A DNA stretch of 6,322 nt from Chloroflexota bacterium (GTDB lineage Bacteria; Chloroflexota; Dormibacteria; Dormibacterales; Dormibacteraceae). The position numbers and the translations under genes were made by a program. The notes beneath the pieces were generated by a model. It made no database searches and was not told the DNA's origin. It saw only the letters and a program-made list of their open reading frames with translations. The DNA is taken from the NCBI GenBank assembly GCA_003446775.1, contig DMCH01000004.1:34808-41129 (forward strand), written 5' to 3'. This document shows positions 1-5,425 of this stretch, in pieces; position 1 is the first letter of the stretch, and every line of letters starts with the position of its first letter.

Positions 1-32
1 CTGGCATGTAATGCCGGCACGCGGACCCGAAG

Positions 33-77
33 GGAAGGAGTTCGATCATGTCCGAGCAGAACAAGGCGCTTTCATGA
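33..77 (+). CDS. Nine-codon leader frame overlapping the hsp20 start
   Basis: The strongest Shine-Dalgarno sequence near hsp20 is GGAAGGAG at 33-40. It sits 7 bases before an ATG at 48, not before an hsp20-frame start. That ATG opens a nine-residue frame, MSEQNKALS, ending at TGA 75-77. The stop overlaps the hsp20 ATG at 74 as ATGA. The span given includes the SD; the coding part is 48-77. The arrangement suggests ribosomes load at 48, terminate, and restart on hsp20. Alternatively, the peptide is the true N-terminus of Hsp20 separated by a one-base indel or sequencing error. I know of no family for so short a peptide. Existence of the SD and frame is seen directly; the function is inferred. 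Confidence 0.35.
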   Translation, partial: GRSSIMSEQNKALS

Positions 78-547
78 CAACTGCACGCTACTTGTTGCCC
101 GGCTCTCTTGTGGCTGGCGCTCGCCCCATCGACCGCCTGTTCGAGCAGTTCTTAGGTTATGAAGCCGCGATTCGGGAGGACGGCATGCCGACCTACGCTC
201 TCCCGCTCGATATCCTCGAAACGGAAGACGCCTACGAGGTCCACGCCACCGTCGCGGGCGTTCCGCAGGACGGTGTCGAGGTGACGTTCGCGAGTGGCAT
301 GCTCTGCATCGCAGTGAAAGCAGCGCCAGTTGAAGTACAGGGCACCTTCATTCGCCAGGAGCGACCTTGGGGCAACTGGAGCCGCACGCTGGAGCTACCT
401 AAGGAGATCGACTCCGCGAAGATCGCCGCTCAATTCGAGAACGGTGTTCTGAGGGTTCGCGTCCCGAAGGCGGCGAAGGTCGAGCCGGTGCGGATAGCGA
501 TCGGCGCAGCCGGCAAGGTTAGTCCGCTTCCAAAGGGGCGCGGTTAG
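74..547 (+). CDS. Small heat-shock protein, Hsp20/alpha-crystallin family
   Basis: Predicted cytoplasmic ATP-independent holdase chaperone of 157 residues, the usual size for bacterial Hsp20. Numbered from the ATG at 74, residues 1-40 form a variable N-terminal arm. The alpha-crystallin domain covers about 42-137. It opens with LPLDILETEDAYEV, has RPWGNWSRTLELP at 97-109, and closes with the family signature GVLRVRVPK at 124-132. A short tail (PLPKGRG) follows, without a clear I-x-I oligomerisation motif after the domain. An ATG at 11 in the same frame has no SD, and the frame is open to the window edge. The ATG at 74 has AAGG at 63-66 and overlaps the stop of a short leader frame (ATGA), so I prefer it. 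No CIRCE or HAIR operator is visible, but only 73 upstream bases are present. Family assignment is firm; the start is less certain. Confidence 0.93.
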   Translation: MTTARYLLPGSLVAGARPIDRLFEQFLGYEAAIREDGMPTYALPLDILETEDAYEVHATVAGVPQDGVEVTFASGMLCIAVKAAPVEVQGTFIRQERPWGNWSRTLELPKEIDSAKIAAQFENGVLRVRVPKAAKVEPVRIAIGAAGKVSPLPKGRG

Positions 548-1246
548 CGTCTCGACACGTTCAGCGGGAGCAATCCGAGAACACAAAGGCACCTGACGCG
601 AAGCTGGCCCGACATCCGTTGAGGGTATGGGTTCAGATAGCGGCCACCCAGGTCGTCCTCGGATTGCACCCCATTTGTGCTTCTCCCGCTAGTAGGGGGT
701 CAATCACCTCTCGGCGGTCAAATCACTTCGCCGAGGCGGCCCTTTCCCATCGGGCAAGGACTCGAAGCGACTCACAAGAGGTACCGGAGCAGAGGCGGTC
801 GACAGATAAGGGCGGCACCAAATACTCACCGACGTCGCCGAGGTGCGATTGTCGTCGGAGACGCCCGGTCGATGGTGTCGCTTCGGCCCCGCTGGCCTTC
901 GGCCAGGGTGCATTCATGGCCTGTGTAGCTTCCACGCTCTGGGTGGCGCTGGCCAGCGCGACGATGGTCCTCCGCCCGGCATCGGACGTCCAGCCTTTGG
1001 CAACTCGCGAAGACATCCCCACGGCCTGCTGATTGATTACAGGTTCGGGCACCTGAACAGGCTCGGCTCGCCGCCCAGACGCCGGCGAGCGGGCTGGCCC
1101 CGAATTCGGACTTTCCGTGTTCGCCTTCGAGCACGACCTCACCAACGCGACGAATCTATGAGAAATCGACTGAACGGTCGATTCCGCCGGGGTGCTGTGG
1201 CGCGTAGGCTTGAGCAATTGAGTTGGACTCGCCAAGGAGGCTAGGC
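548..1246. other. About 700 bases without a recognisable gene
   Basis: Open frames exist on both strands, but none has a convincing SD or a protein sequence that I recognise. Their Arg/Ser/Pro-rich translations look like shadow frames of GC-rich DNA. Visible small structures are an imperfect direct repeat (GGTCAATCAC at 698-707 and GGTCAAATCAC at 716-726) and a 6-bp hairpin with a three-base loop at 892-906. There is also a perfect 14-base palindrome GCGCTGGCCAGCGC at 946-959 and an inverted repeat at 1164-1183. No transcription terminator with a T-run is seen after hsp20. It may be decayed sequence or a long regulatory region for the next gene. Confidence 0.5.
1164..1183. promoter_or_regulatory. 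Perfect 7-bp inverted repeat upstream of the DUF4242 gene
   Basis: AATCGAC at 1164-1170 and GTCGATT at 1177-1183 are exact reverse complements, separated by TGAACG. The repeat lies 63 bases before the DUF4242 start, a sensible place for an operator. Its left side sits inside AGAAATCGA (1161-1169), which recurs exactly at 1818-1826 in another inverted repeat. I do not recognise the regulator, and no clear -35/-10 pair accompanies it. Confidence 0.3.
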
Positions 1247-1498
1247 ATGCCGCTGTACATGGATATCCATCACAAGATCGACGGCCTCACGGCGGAGGCG
1301 ATCAAGGGCGCGCACGAACAGGACGTGAAAGTTCAGAAAAAGCATGGCGTTACGTACCACAAGTACTGGTTCGATGAGGCCTCTGGAAAGGCGTTCTGCT
1401 TGGTCGAGGCTCCAAACAAGGAAGCCGCCAACGCAGTGCATCGTGAAGCCCACGGACTGGTGGCCGATGAGCTCATCGAGGTTCAGGAGGGGAGCTAA
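1247..1498 (+). CDS. DUF4242 family small protein (SCO4226-like, possible nickel binding)
   Basis: An 83-residue cytoplasmic protein matching the DUF4242 family in length and pattern. It begins MPLYMDIHHKIDG. Mid-protein it carries KYWFDEASGKAFCLVEAP at 39-56, and then HREAHG at 65-70 before the acidic C-terminal LIEVQEG. The family has a ferredoxin-like fold, and the Streptomyces coelicolor member SCO4226 has been described as nickel-binding. Candidate ligands here are His8, His9, Cys51, His65 and His69, but the physiological role is unknown and metal binding in this copy is inferred. The start is fixed by AAGGAGG at 1234-1240 with a 6-base spacer. An in-frame ATG at 1223 would put the SD inside the gene and is rejected. 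It appears monocistronic, flanked by non-coding stretches. Confidence 0.9.
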   Translation: MPLYMDIHHKIDGLTAEAIKGAHEQDVKVQKKHGVTYHKYWFDEASGKAFCLVEAPNKEAANAVHREAHGLVADELIEVQEGS

Positions 1499-1816
1499 GC
1501 CGCCCTGGCTCGAGGCCGTCCTCCCCAACCAAGCTTGTTGTACTGAGCGGTCGCAACGCCCGCAGCCCGCATCTGGGTGGCGAGCGGATGACGCCCTCTC
1601 CTGCCGCGGCGCGACCTGCAGTGGGAACGGGTCTCCGTGACCGGGGTCGCGGGGCGCTGGCTCCTTAGCTCGAGGGCATCTCAAGCGCGGCGAATCCGCT
1701 GAATTCTGTCGCGCATGATGCCAAGAGCTCCAGCCTCGTGGTCGTTTGGGGCCGTTCTGTCGGTGGATTGCTACATGAACTAACTACACCCGTGCGCACT
1801 AGTCAGCAATTTCGAA

Positions 1817-1844
1817 CAGAAATCGATCGTTTCGGCGATTTCTG
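1817..1844. repeat. Perfect 9-bp inverted repeat with 10-base loop
   Basis: CAGAAATCG (1817-1825) and CGATTTCTG (1836-1844) are exact reverse complements around ATCGTTTCGG. No T-run follows, so it is a poor intrinsic terminator. It may be an operator, a recombinase arm or core site next to the tRNA-like remnant, or part of an element end. It shares AGAAATCGA with the inverted repeat upstream of the DUF4242 gene. Confidence 0.45.
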
Positions 1845-1863
1845 GACGAGAGTTCTTAGAGTT

Positions 1864-1903
1864 CGGGACCGTGAGGCCGAGGGTTCAAATCCCTCGTGTC
1901 CCG
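1864..1903 (+). other. tRNA 3'-end-like remnant (T-arm plus acceptor-like stem)
   Basis: CGAGGG-TTCAAAT-CCCTCG (1878-1896) is a canonical tRNA T-arm with the TTC loop start. Outside it, CGGGAC (1864-1869) pairs perfectly with GTCCCG (1898-1903), leaving an 8-base bulge on one side and one T on the other. No D-arm or anticodon arm can be fitted upstream, and TTA follows instead of CCA, so this is not an intact tRNA gene. The likeliest origin is the 3' end of a tRNA left behind as an attachment site by an integrating element. A tRNA-mimic RNA hairpin is an alternative. Pairing is seen directly; origin is inferred. Confidence 0.5.
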
Positions 1904-1976
1904 TTAGCGCTGGCTAGTCAACTCGATCTGGGAACCTAGAGCGGCGGAGTGCGCCGACCTGGAATCATCCCGAACC

Positions 1977-2394
1977 ATGCTTGCAAGCTTGCTGTACTCG
2001 ATCGCCCGTCTTCTAGTCGACTTGTTGAGCGTTCGCGATCGGGAGCAGGCTGAACTCCAAGCTGAAGTTCTGGCCCTGAGGCATCAGTTGCGGGTGTTGC
2101 AACGGAAGGTACGCCGTCCGAGGTGGCGTCCAGGCGATCGGTTGGTCCTGGCGACGATCAGTGAACGACTGCCCAAGAGACGTTGGTCGGTCTTATTGCC
2201 CAGTCCGGCGCCACGCCGCTCACGTCCTGGCAACTGACTTCCTCACCGTGGATACGGCTTGGCTAGGACGCCTTTACGTCCTCTTCTTTGTTGAGGTCGG
2301 CAGCCGCCGCGTCCATCTCGGCGGAGTCTCCGCTCATTCGACGGGTCAGTGGGTGGCCCAGCAGGCTCGAAATCTCGCCTGGCAGCTTCAGGAC
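1977..2394 (+). mobile_element. Decayed IS transposase, integrase-core (rve) type
   Basis: Two pieces of one integrase-core transposase remain. The first, from ATG 1977, carries the helical N-terminus with EVLALRHQLRVLQRKVRRPR and then LPKRRWSVLLP, typical of the helix-turn-helix end of this family. The second, in another frame from about 2220, carries the start of the catalytic core: VLATDFLTVDTAWLGRLYVL, GSRRVHLGGVSAH and QQARNLAWQLQD. The first catalytic Asp is in ATDF. Compared with the family (usually over 300 residues), about 100 residues between the pieces are missing. The PAPRRS just before the first frame's stop resembles the linker normally preceding the core, so at least two deletions occurred. 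The second and third catalytic acids are gone because the match stops at QLQD. No terminal inverted repeats were found. It cannot be active. Confidence 0.8.
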
Positions 2395-2652
2395 GGCGTC
2401 ATCGCGGCGACTCTCGCAATCGCCGGCTACCGAGTGACGAGTGAGGCTGGTCATCACCGCGTGTCAGTCGATGCCGCCCGCCTATTGCTAGGTGAAGACG
2501 CTCTGCTTTCTCGTATCGGCCGCCTGAGGCGGACGCGAGGCCGCCGAATGTACGAAAGCGAACCAGTCGAGAAACAAGAAGTCATAGAGGCCCTTGATGA
2601 TTGCGAAAAATTGATCAAACTCGTTCGTTTGGCAGCCGGCCGCGCCCGATAG
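2395..2652 (+). pseudogene. HEPN-like C-terminal fragment fused to transposase remnant
   Basis: After QLQD the frame continues without a break into an unrelated sequence of about 85 residues. It contains AATLAIAGYRVTSEAGHH, then RLRRTRGRRMYES, then an acidic helix EVIEALDDCEKLIKLVRLA. This order (AGYRV, GHH, a Leu/Gly helix, R-x-R-x4-Y, closing helix) resembles small HEPN-fold proteins often carrying RRKRN-x2-DY. Here the Asn is Gly and no R-x4-6-H ribonuclease motif is present. Some 50 N-terminal residues expected for the family are absent, replaced by transposase sequence. Only GTG codons (for example 2434) could start a shorter product, with no SD. I read it as a fragment left at a recombination junction; a functional chimera is possible but less likely. 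HEPN assignment is from remembered family patterns. Confidence 0.5.
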
Positions 2653-2765
2653 GCTGGATCAGAAAGCCCTACCTGCTGTGCGACCTACAAGCCCCTGGTG
2701 ACTAGCCTCTCCGCGGGGCCGTTGCCAGTTTCGTTCGAGAGTCCGGCTGGGTTCAGACCAAAATT

Positions 2766-2909
2766 AAGTTGGGTACTTTGCGGGTGCCGCGAGTTCTCAG
2801 ACTAATGGGCACCCGTGGAATAAACGTGGTGGAGCTGGATCTGATCACAACCATGCCGGCAAACCTTGGTTCCCGCCTCGACGTTACCCGAACCCGGCTG
2901 CCGATATGA
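2766..2909 (+). pseudogene. Receiver-domain remnant in a different frame from the regulator
   Basis: The frame read from 2766 gives LRVPRVLRLM, RGINVVELDLITTMPANL and RLDVTRTRLPI, then TGA at 2907-2909. These pieces resemble the order of a NarL-type receiver: a first strand and helix, a R-G-I-x-V-V strand, a helix ending near M-P, then a phosphoacceptor strand of the LDVRLPDMSG kind. Inserting one base near 2902-2905 would read R-L-P-D-M-S-G-P straight into the regulator starting at 2906. The N-terminal DD acidic pair is not visible, and several residues seem missing after INVVE. I infer a receiver domain broken by internal deletions and a frameshift. The stop overlaps the next ATG as ATGA, so coupling between the two frames is conceivable. 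An ATG at 2805 could open a 34-residue peptide. Confidence 0.45.
2777..2819. repeat. Hairpin with perfect 8-bp core in front of the regulator
   Basis: CGGGTGCC (2781-2788) pairs exactly with GGCACCCG (2808-2815). In RNA the stem extends outward to 2777 and 2819 through G-U pairs, for a 12-bp stem with a 19-base loop. AATAAA follows rather than a T-run, so it is a weak terminator candidate. It could be an operator, an mRNA stability hairpin or an old element end. It overlaps the receiver remnant, so it may also be a by-product of rearrangement. Confidence 0.35.
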
Positions 2910-3430
2910 GCGGGCCCGTTGCCGCCGACATGATTCGAGCAGTCGTGCCTGCAGCGGTCTTCGTCTTCCACAGCGCCTATGACTCGGAGCCGATTCTGCT
3001 CGACGCCATCGACTCTGGCGCCGCCGCATACCTGGCCAGGTCCGCGCCGGCCAACGACATCGTCGAAGCCATCCGCCGGGCAGCCCTGGGCGAGATAGTG
3101 ATCCTCGTCGGAGCCTTCGCGGAGGCCGTCGCCCGCCGGCGGGAAGCGCTAACCGAACGACGCCAGCACGAGGAACTGCTCCTGAGCTTCACGCCGCGCG
3201 AGCTCCAGGTCCTAAAGCTGCTCGCCGCCGGACTCGCCACCACTGCAATCGCCGGGCGGCTTGATATTGCTGACCACACTGTCGAGTGGCATGTGAGGCA
3301 TGTGATCGTGAAGCTGAAGGTCCACTCCAAGCTGCAGGCCGTCATCGCGGCCGTCCGCCAAGGTCTGGTCGAGCTTGGCGGGCCGCCAATTGCAAGTGGT
3401 CTGGTCGCGCTCGACGCTGACGCCGCGTGA
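2906..3430 (+). CDS. LuxR/NarL-type DNA-binding regulator with truncated receiver
   Basis: A 174-residue cytoplasmic transcription regulator. Residues 1-64 are the back half of a receiver domain: MSGPVAADMIRAVVP, VFVFHSAYD with the switch Ser23, GAAAYLARSAP and the last helix. The phosphoacceptor Asp and N-terminal acidic pair are absent, and the conserved Lys of the Y-L-x-K motif is Arg45. Residues 94-155 are a complete LuxR HTH (FTPRELQVLKLLAAG, HTVEWHVRHVIVKLKVHSK, then QAVIAAVRQGLVEL). Family members are usually 200-220 residues, so 40-60 N-terminal residues are missing; likely remnants lie in another frame just upstream. No SD precedes ATG 2906, and ATG 2930 is no better. It may act without phosphorylation, or may be a pseudogene. 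Its stop overlaps the next start (GTGA), placing it first in the c-di-GMP operon, which it probably once controlled with a kinase outside the window. Confidence 0.82.
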   Translation: MSGPVAADMIRAVVPAAVFVFHSAYDSEPILLDAIDSGAAAYLARSAPANDIVEAIRRAALGEIVILVGAFAEAVARRREALTERRQHEELLLSFTPRELQVLKLLAAGLATTAIAGRLDIADHTVEWHVRHVIVKLKVHSKLQAVIAAVRQGLVELGGPPIASGLVALDADAA

Positions 3431-3633
3431 GCACATTTGCGCGAACGCACGATTCCTCCCGGCCTGCTTCTGTGGATTGGCCCGACTTGCGAAACCATCT
3501 GGTCAACACACACGAGGAACCAGAAGACGGCATCGATGATTTCGACTCGTACCCGACGGAACGACCGGAACGCAGGCACGCAGAAGAGCGACACCGAACA
3601 CTTCATGGGGCTCGGCCAAAGGGATGGGCGTAG
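3427..3633 (+). CDS. Small His-rich, acidic protein of unknown function, operon-embedded
   Basis: A 68-residue frame starting at GTG 3427, which overlaps the regulator stop as GTGA. It ends at TAG 3631-3633, overlapping the HD-GYP gene start. Tight coupling at both ends argues it is real although it has no SD of its own. The sequence has WPDLRNHLVNTHEEP at 18-32, a very acidic middle (EDGIDDFD) and RRHAEERHRTLHG at 49-61. The histidines are spaced H24-x4-H29 and H51-x4-H56-x3-H60. The W-x2-L-x2-HL-x3-H opening followed by a late R/H-x-LH pattern recalls short uncharacterised actinobacterial proteins, but I cannot name a family. No Cys, signal peptide or membrane segment is present. Metal binding or a partner role for the neighbouring regulator or sensor is only a guess. 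Confidence 0.62.
   Translation: MSTFARTHDSSRPASVDWPDLRNHLVNTHEEPEDGIDDFDSYPTERPERRHAEERHRTLHGARPKGWA
3618..3633 (+). promoter_or_regulatory. RBS deciding between two HD-GYP starts
   Basis: AAAGGG at 3618-3623 directly abuts ATG 3624, leaving no spacer. The in-frame GTG at 3633 has a 9-base gap and overlaps the upstream stop by one base (TAGTG). By spacing, GTG 3633 may be the true start, which would shorten the protein by three residues. ATG is retained in the gene call because no other evidence separates them. Confidence 0.4.
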
Positions 3634-5414
3634 TGGGGTACCACTGGCGGCGTCTAAGCGTTGGCCACAAGATAGTCGCGCCTTTCGTGGCACTCACCCT
3701 CGTCGTGGGTCTTCTCGTATCGGCGGTGGCCAGCCAGCAGCTAGCGGCGTCCGGGGCGCAACAACTCGACCTGCTCGCGGTCCGCGAGCAAGACAACGTC
3801 AACACCGTTTTCAACTCCATCGAGGAACAGCAGCTGGCCGATCTTCGGCTCCTCGAGGCCACCAGAGGGGTGGCCGCGGCCGTGGGGGCTGGCGATGCGA
3901 CGACGCTCAGCGGCTTGTTGTTGCCACTGGTGGCAAACCACCTGCCGGAGCAGATCGAAGTCATCGTGATCAACGCAAGCGGCGACCGTGTTCTGCAGCT
4001 GGAGGCCGATGCTGAACATCCCGATCAATGCCGCTGCGAAACCGGCGGCGATAAGGCGTCGTTCGATCACCTCGATGATGTACTCAACGGCCGCGCTGAC
4101 ACCTACGGAACGCGCTATGCAGGCCTGAGTCGGCTGGGCACAACCCAGCTTCTCTACACCATTGGTCCCATCATCGACGCACGCGGGTACATCGTCGGTG
4201 CCGTTCTGGTCGGTGAGACGCTGGACCAGGTCCTTTCGCTAGTTCAAGACCGAGCGCACATGCAGCTCGCGCTCTTCGGTTCCGACGGTGTGAGCCTGGC
4301 CTCGACGCAAGGGCTCGATCTTCCAATGCCAGCGCTCAGCGTCGCCGAGCGAGGCGAGGTCGTCCAACGCAGCGGAACCCTCTCGAAACGCGTGACAGCC
4401 ATCGGTCATCAGGCCGCAATTGTCTATATCCCCTGGGTGCTGCGCTTCGAGCCGCGGGGTTATGCCGCCATGGTTGTGCCCGCGGACCCCATATCGAGCG
4501 CCCAGAACCTGTTGGTCGTGGTCATTCTGATCGTTTGCCTGGGAGCACTTGCACTTACCCTGTTGGTTGGCTCCATCGTCGCCCGGTCGATCACACGGCC
4601 GATGCAACAACTCATCAAGGCGACAGAAGAGGTAGCAGCGGGCAACCTCCAGCACCGCGCCATCATCGACCGCGGGGATGAGATCGGGCACCTGGCGGCG
4701 TCCTTCAACAGCATGACCGGGGTCCTCAGGGAACGCACCACTGGACTCGAGCGGCTCAATGACGAAATGCTCGTGACCCTGGCGGCCGCGGTCGACGCCC
4801 GGGACCCTTACACGCATGGCCATTCGATGCGGGTATCCATCTATGCGGACGCCCTGGCGGTCGGCGCAGGTTTGAACGCCCTCGACCGAGAAGCGATCAA
4901 GCGAGGTTGCATCGTTCATGACATCGGCAAGATCGGGGTGTCGGACAGCATCCTGCGCAAGGCTGGCCCGCTCGATGACAAGGAGCGCGATGAGATGCGC
5001 CAGCATCCGACTCTCGGTCATCGCCTCCTTAGCGGGATGCCGTGGGACCGGATCGTACCCGACATCGTCCTCCATCACCACGAGCGCTGGGATGGAAATG
5101 GTTACCCGGCGGGCCTCACCGGCGAAGCCATCCCACGCGTAGCTCGACTGGTCGCGATCGCCGACACCCTCGATGCGATGACGTCCCGCCGCACGTATCG
5201 AGACGCATACAGCTTTCGCCGAGCGGCCGATGAGATCGTGGCCCAGGCTGGGCGACAGTTCGATCCTGTGCTGATTGCAGTGCTGAAGACCCATCGCAGA
5301 GAAATGGCCGGACTGGTTGCAGGGGCGCTTCAAGTTTGGATCCCAAGAGTGGTCCGGAAGCGTCAGCCGCAAGGCCTCGCTGTCAATGAACCTCGACTGA
5401 AGGTCGTTTCATGA
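3624..5414 (+). CDS. Membrane sensor with HAMP and HD-GYP domains, predicted c-di-GMP phosphodiesterase
   Basis: A 596-residue inner-membrane protein predicted to hydrolyse cyclic di-GMP. Domain order: TM1 at about 17-37, extracytoplasmic sensor at 38-293 (CACHE-like by layout, not recognised by motif), TM2 at 295-319, HAMP at 320-372 (RSITRPMQQLIKATEEVAAGN, then RGDEIGHLAASFNSM), and HD-GYP at about 378-560. Catalytic-domain motifs are intact: DPYTHGHSMRV at 394-404, VHDIGK with H432-D433, QHPTLG with H461, HHHERWDGNGYP at 484-495 with the GYP at 493-495, and ADTLDAMTSRRTYR at 513-526 with D514. These are the expected metal and substrate residues. The sensor has an unusual C136-x-C138 pair in HPDQCRC. 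It overlaps the small gene before it and the secreted-protein gene region after it, so it is probably co-transcribed with the truncated regulator. Confidence 0.95.
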   Translation: MGVVGYHWRRLSVGHKIVAPFVALTLVVGLLVSAVASQQLAASGAQQLDLLAVREQDNVNTVFNSIEEQQLADLRLLEATRGVAAAVGAGDATTLSGLLLPLVANHLPEQIEVIVINASGDRVLQLEADAEHPDQCRCETGGDKASFDHLDDVLNGRADTYGTRYAGLSRLGTTQLLYTIGPIIDARGYIVGAVLVGETLDQVLSLVQDRAHMQLALFGSDGVSLASTQGLDLPMPALSVAERGEVVQRSGTLSKRVTAIGHQAAIVYIPWVLRFEPRGYAAMVVPADPISSAQNLLVVVILIVCLGALALTLLVGSIVARSITRPMQQLIKATEEVAAGNLQHRAIIDRGDEIGHLAASFNSMTGVLRERTTGLERLNDEMLVTLAAAVDARDPYTHGHSMRVSIYADALAVGAGLNALDREAIKRGCIVHDIGKIGVSDSILRKAGPLDDKERDEMRQHPTLGHRLLSGMPWDRIVPDIVLHHHERWDGNGYPAGLTGEAIPRVARLVAIADTLDAMTSRRTYRDAYSFRRAADEIVAQAGRQFDPVLIAVLKTHRREMAGLVAGALQVWIPRVVRKRQPQGLAVNEPRLKVVS

Positions 5415-5420
5415 AGGAGG
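5414..5420 (+). promoter_or_regulatory. Strong RBS fixing a GTG start
   Basis: AAGGAGG at 5414-5420 begins at the last base of the HD-GYP stop and lies 5 bases before GTG 5426. The alternative ATG at 5411 overlaps the HD-GYP stop (ATGA) but places this SD inside the gene. GTG 5426 is therefore the preferred start of the last operon gene. Confidence 0.7.
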
Positions 5421-5425
5421 CAGAC

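Larger units (their letters stand above)
1499..1976. other. Intergenic stretch with repeats and a tRNA-like remnant
   Basis: No protein gene is recognised between the DUF4242 stop and the transposase remnant. Forward and reverse open frames here have no SD and no family resemblance. The left half is featureless apart from an 8-bp inverted match: GAGCTAAG at 1492-1499 and CTTAGCTC at 1664-1671, too far apart to be a terminator. The right half holds the inverted repeat at 1817-1844 and the tRNA 3'-end-like structure at 1864-1903, listed separately. CTAGTCA occurs on both sides of these structures, at 1799-1805 and 1914-1920. Confidence 0.5.

Noticed and set aside
3..15. GGCAT-GTA-ATGCC inverted repeat at the window start as an hsp20 operator
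   Set aside because: Only 5-bp arms, matches no known heat-shock operator, and the upstream region is cut off.
11..73. ATG 11 as the hsp20 start
   Set aside because: No SD in front of it, and the added 21 residues (PARGPEGKEFDHVRAEQ...) look like translated leader DNA; it also runs through the strong SD at 33-40.
1209..1234. HAIR-like heat-shock operator (CTTGAG...)
   Set aside because: The right half does not match ACTCAAG at the required spacing.
723..1235. 170-codon reverse-strand frame
   Set aside because: No SD, no recognisable motif, composition typical of a shadow frame in GC-rich DNA.
843..1244. 133-codon forward frame ahead of the DUF4242 gene
   Set aside because: Arg/Gly/Pro-rich with no family pattern, and it runs over the DUF4242 RBS.
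1241..1684. 147-codon reverse frame across the DUF4242 gene
   Set aside because: Antisense shadow of a well-supported gene.
2778..2806. Promoter TTGCGG-N17-ACTAAT before the regulator
   Set aside because: Only 3/6 and 4/6 consensus matches, within a hairpin and receiver remnant; expected by chance in this length.
2977..3693. 238-codon reverse frame opposite the regulator
   Set aside because: Antisense of the LuxR HTH; Ser/Arg/Ala-rich translation without motifs.
4239..5372. 377-codon reverse frame opposite the HD-GYP gene
   Set aside because: Long only because of codon bias on the real strand; no domain or SD.
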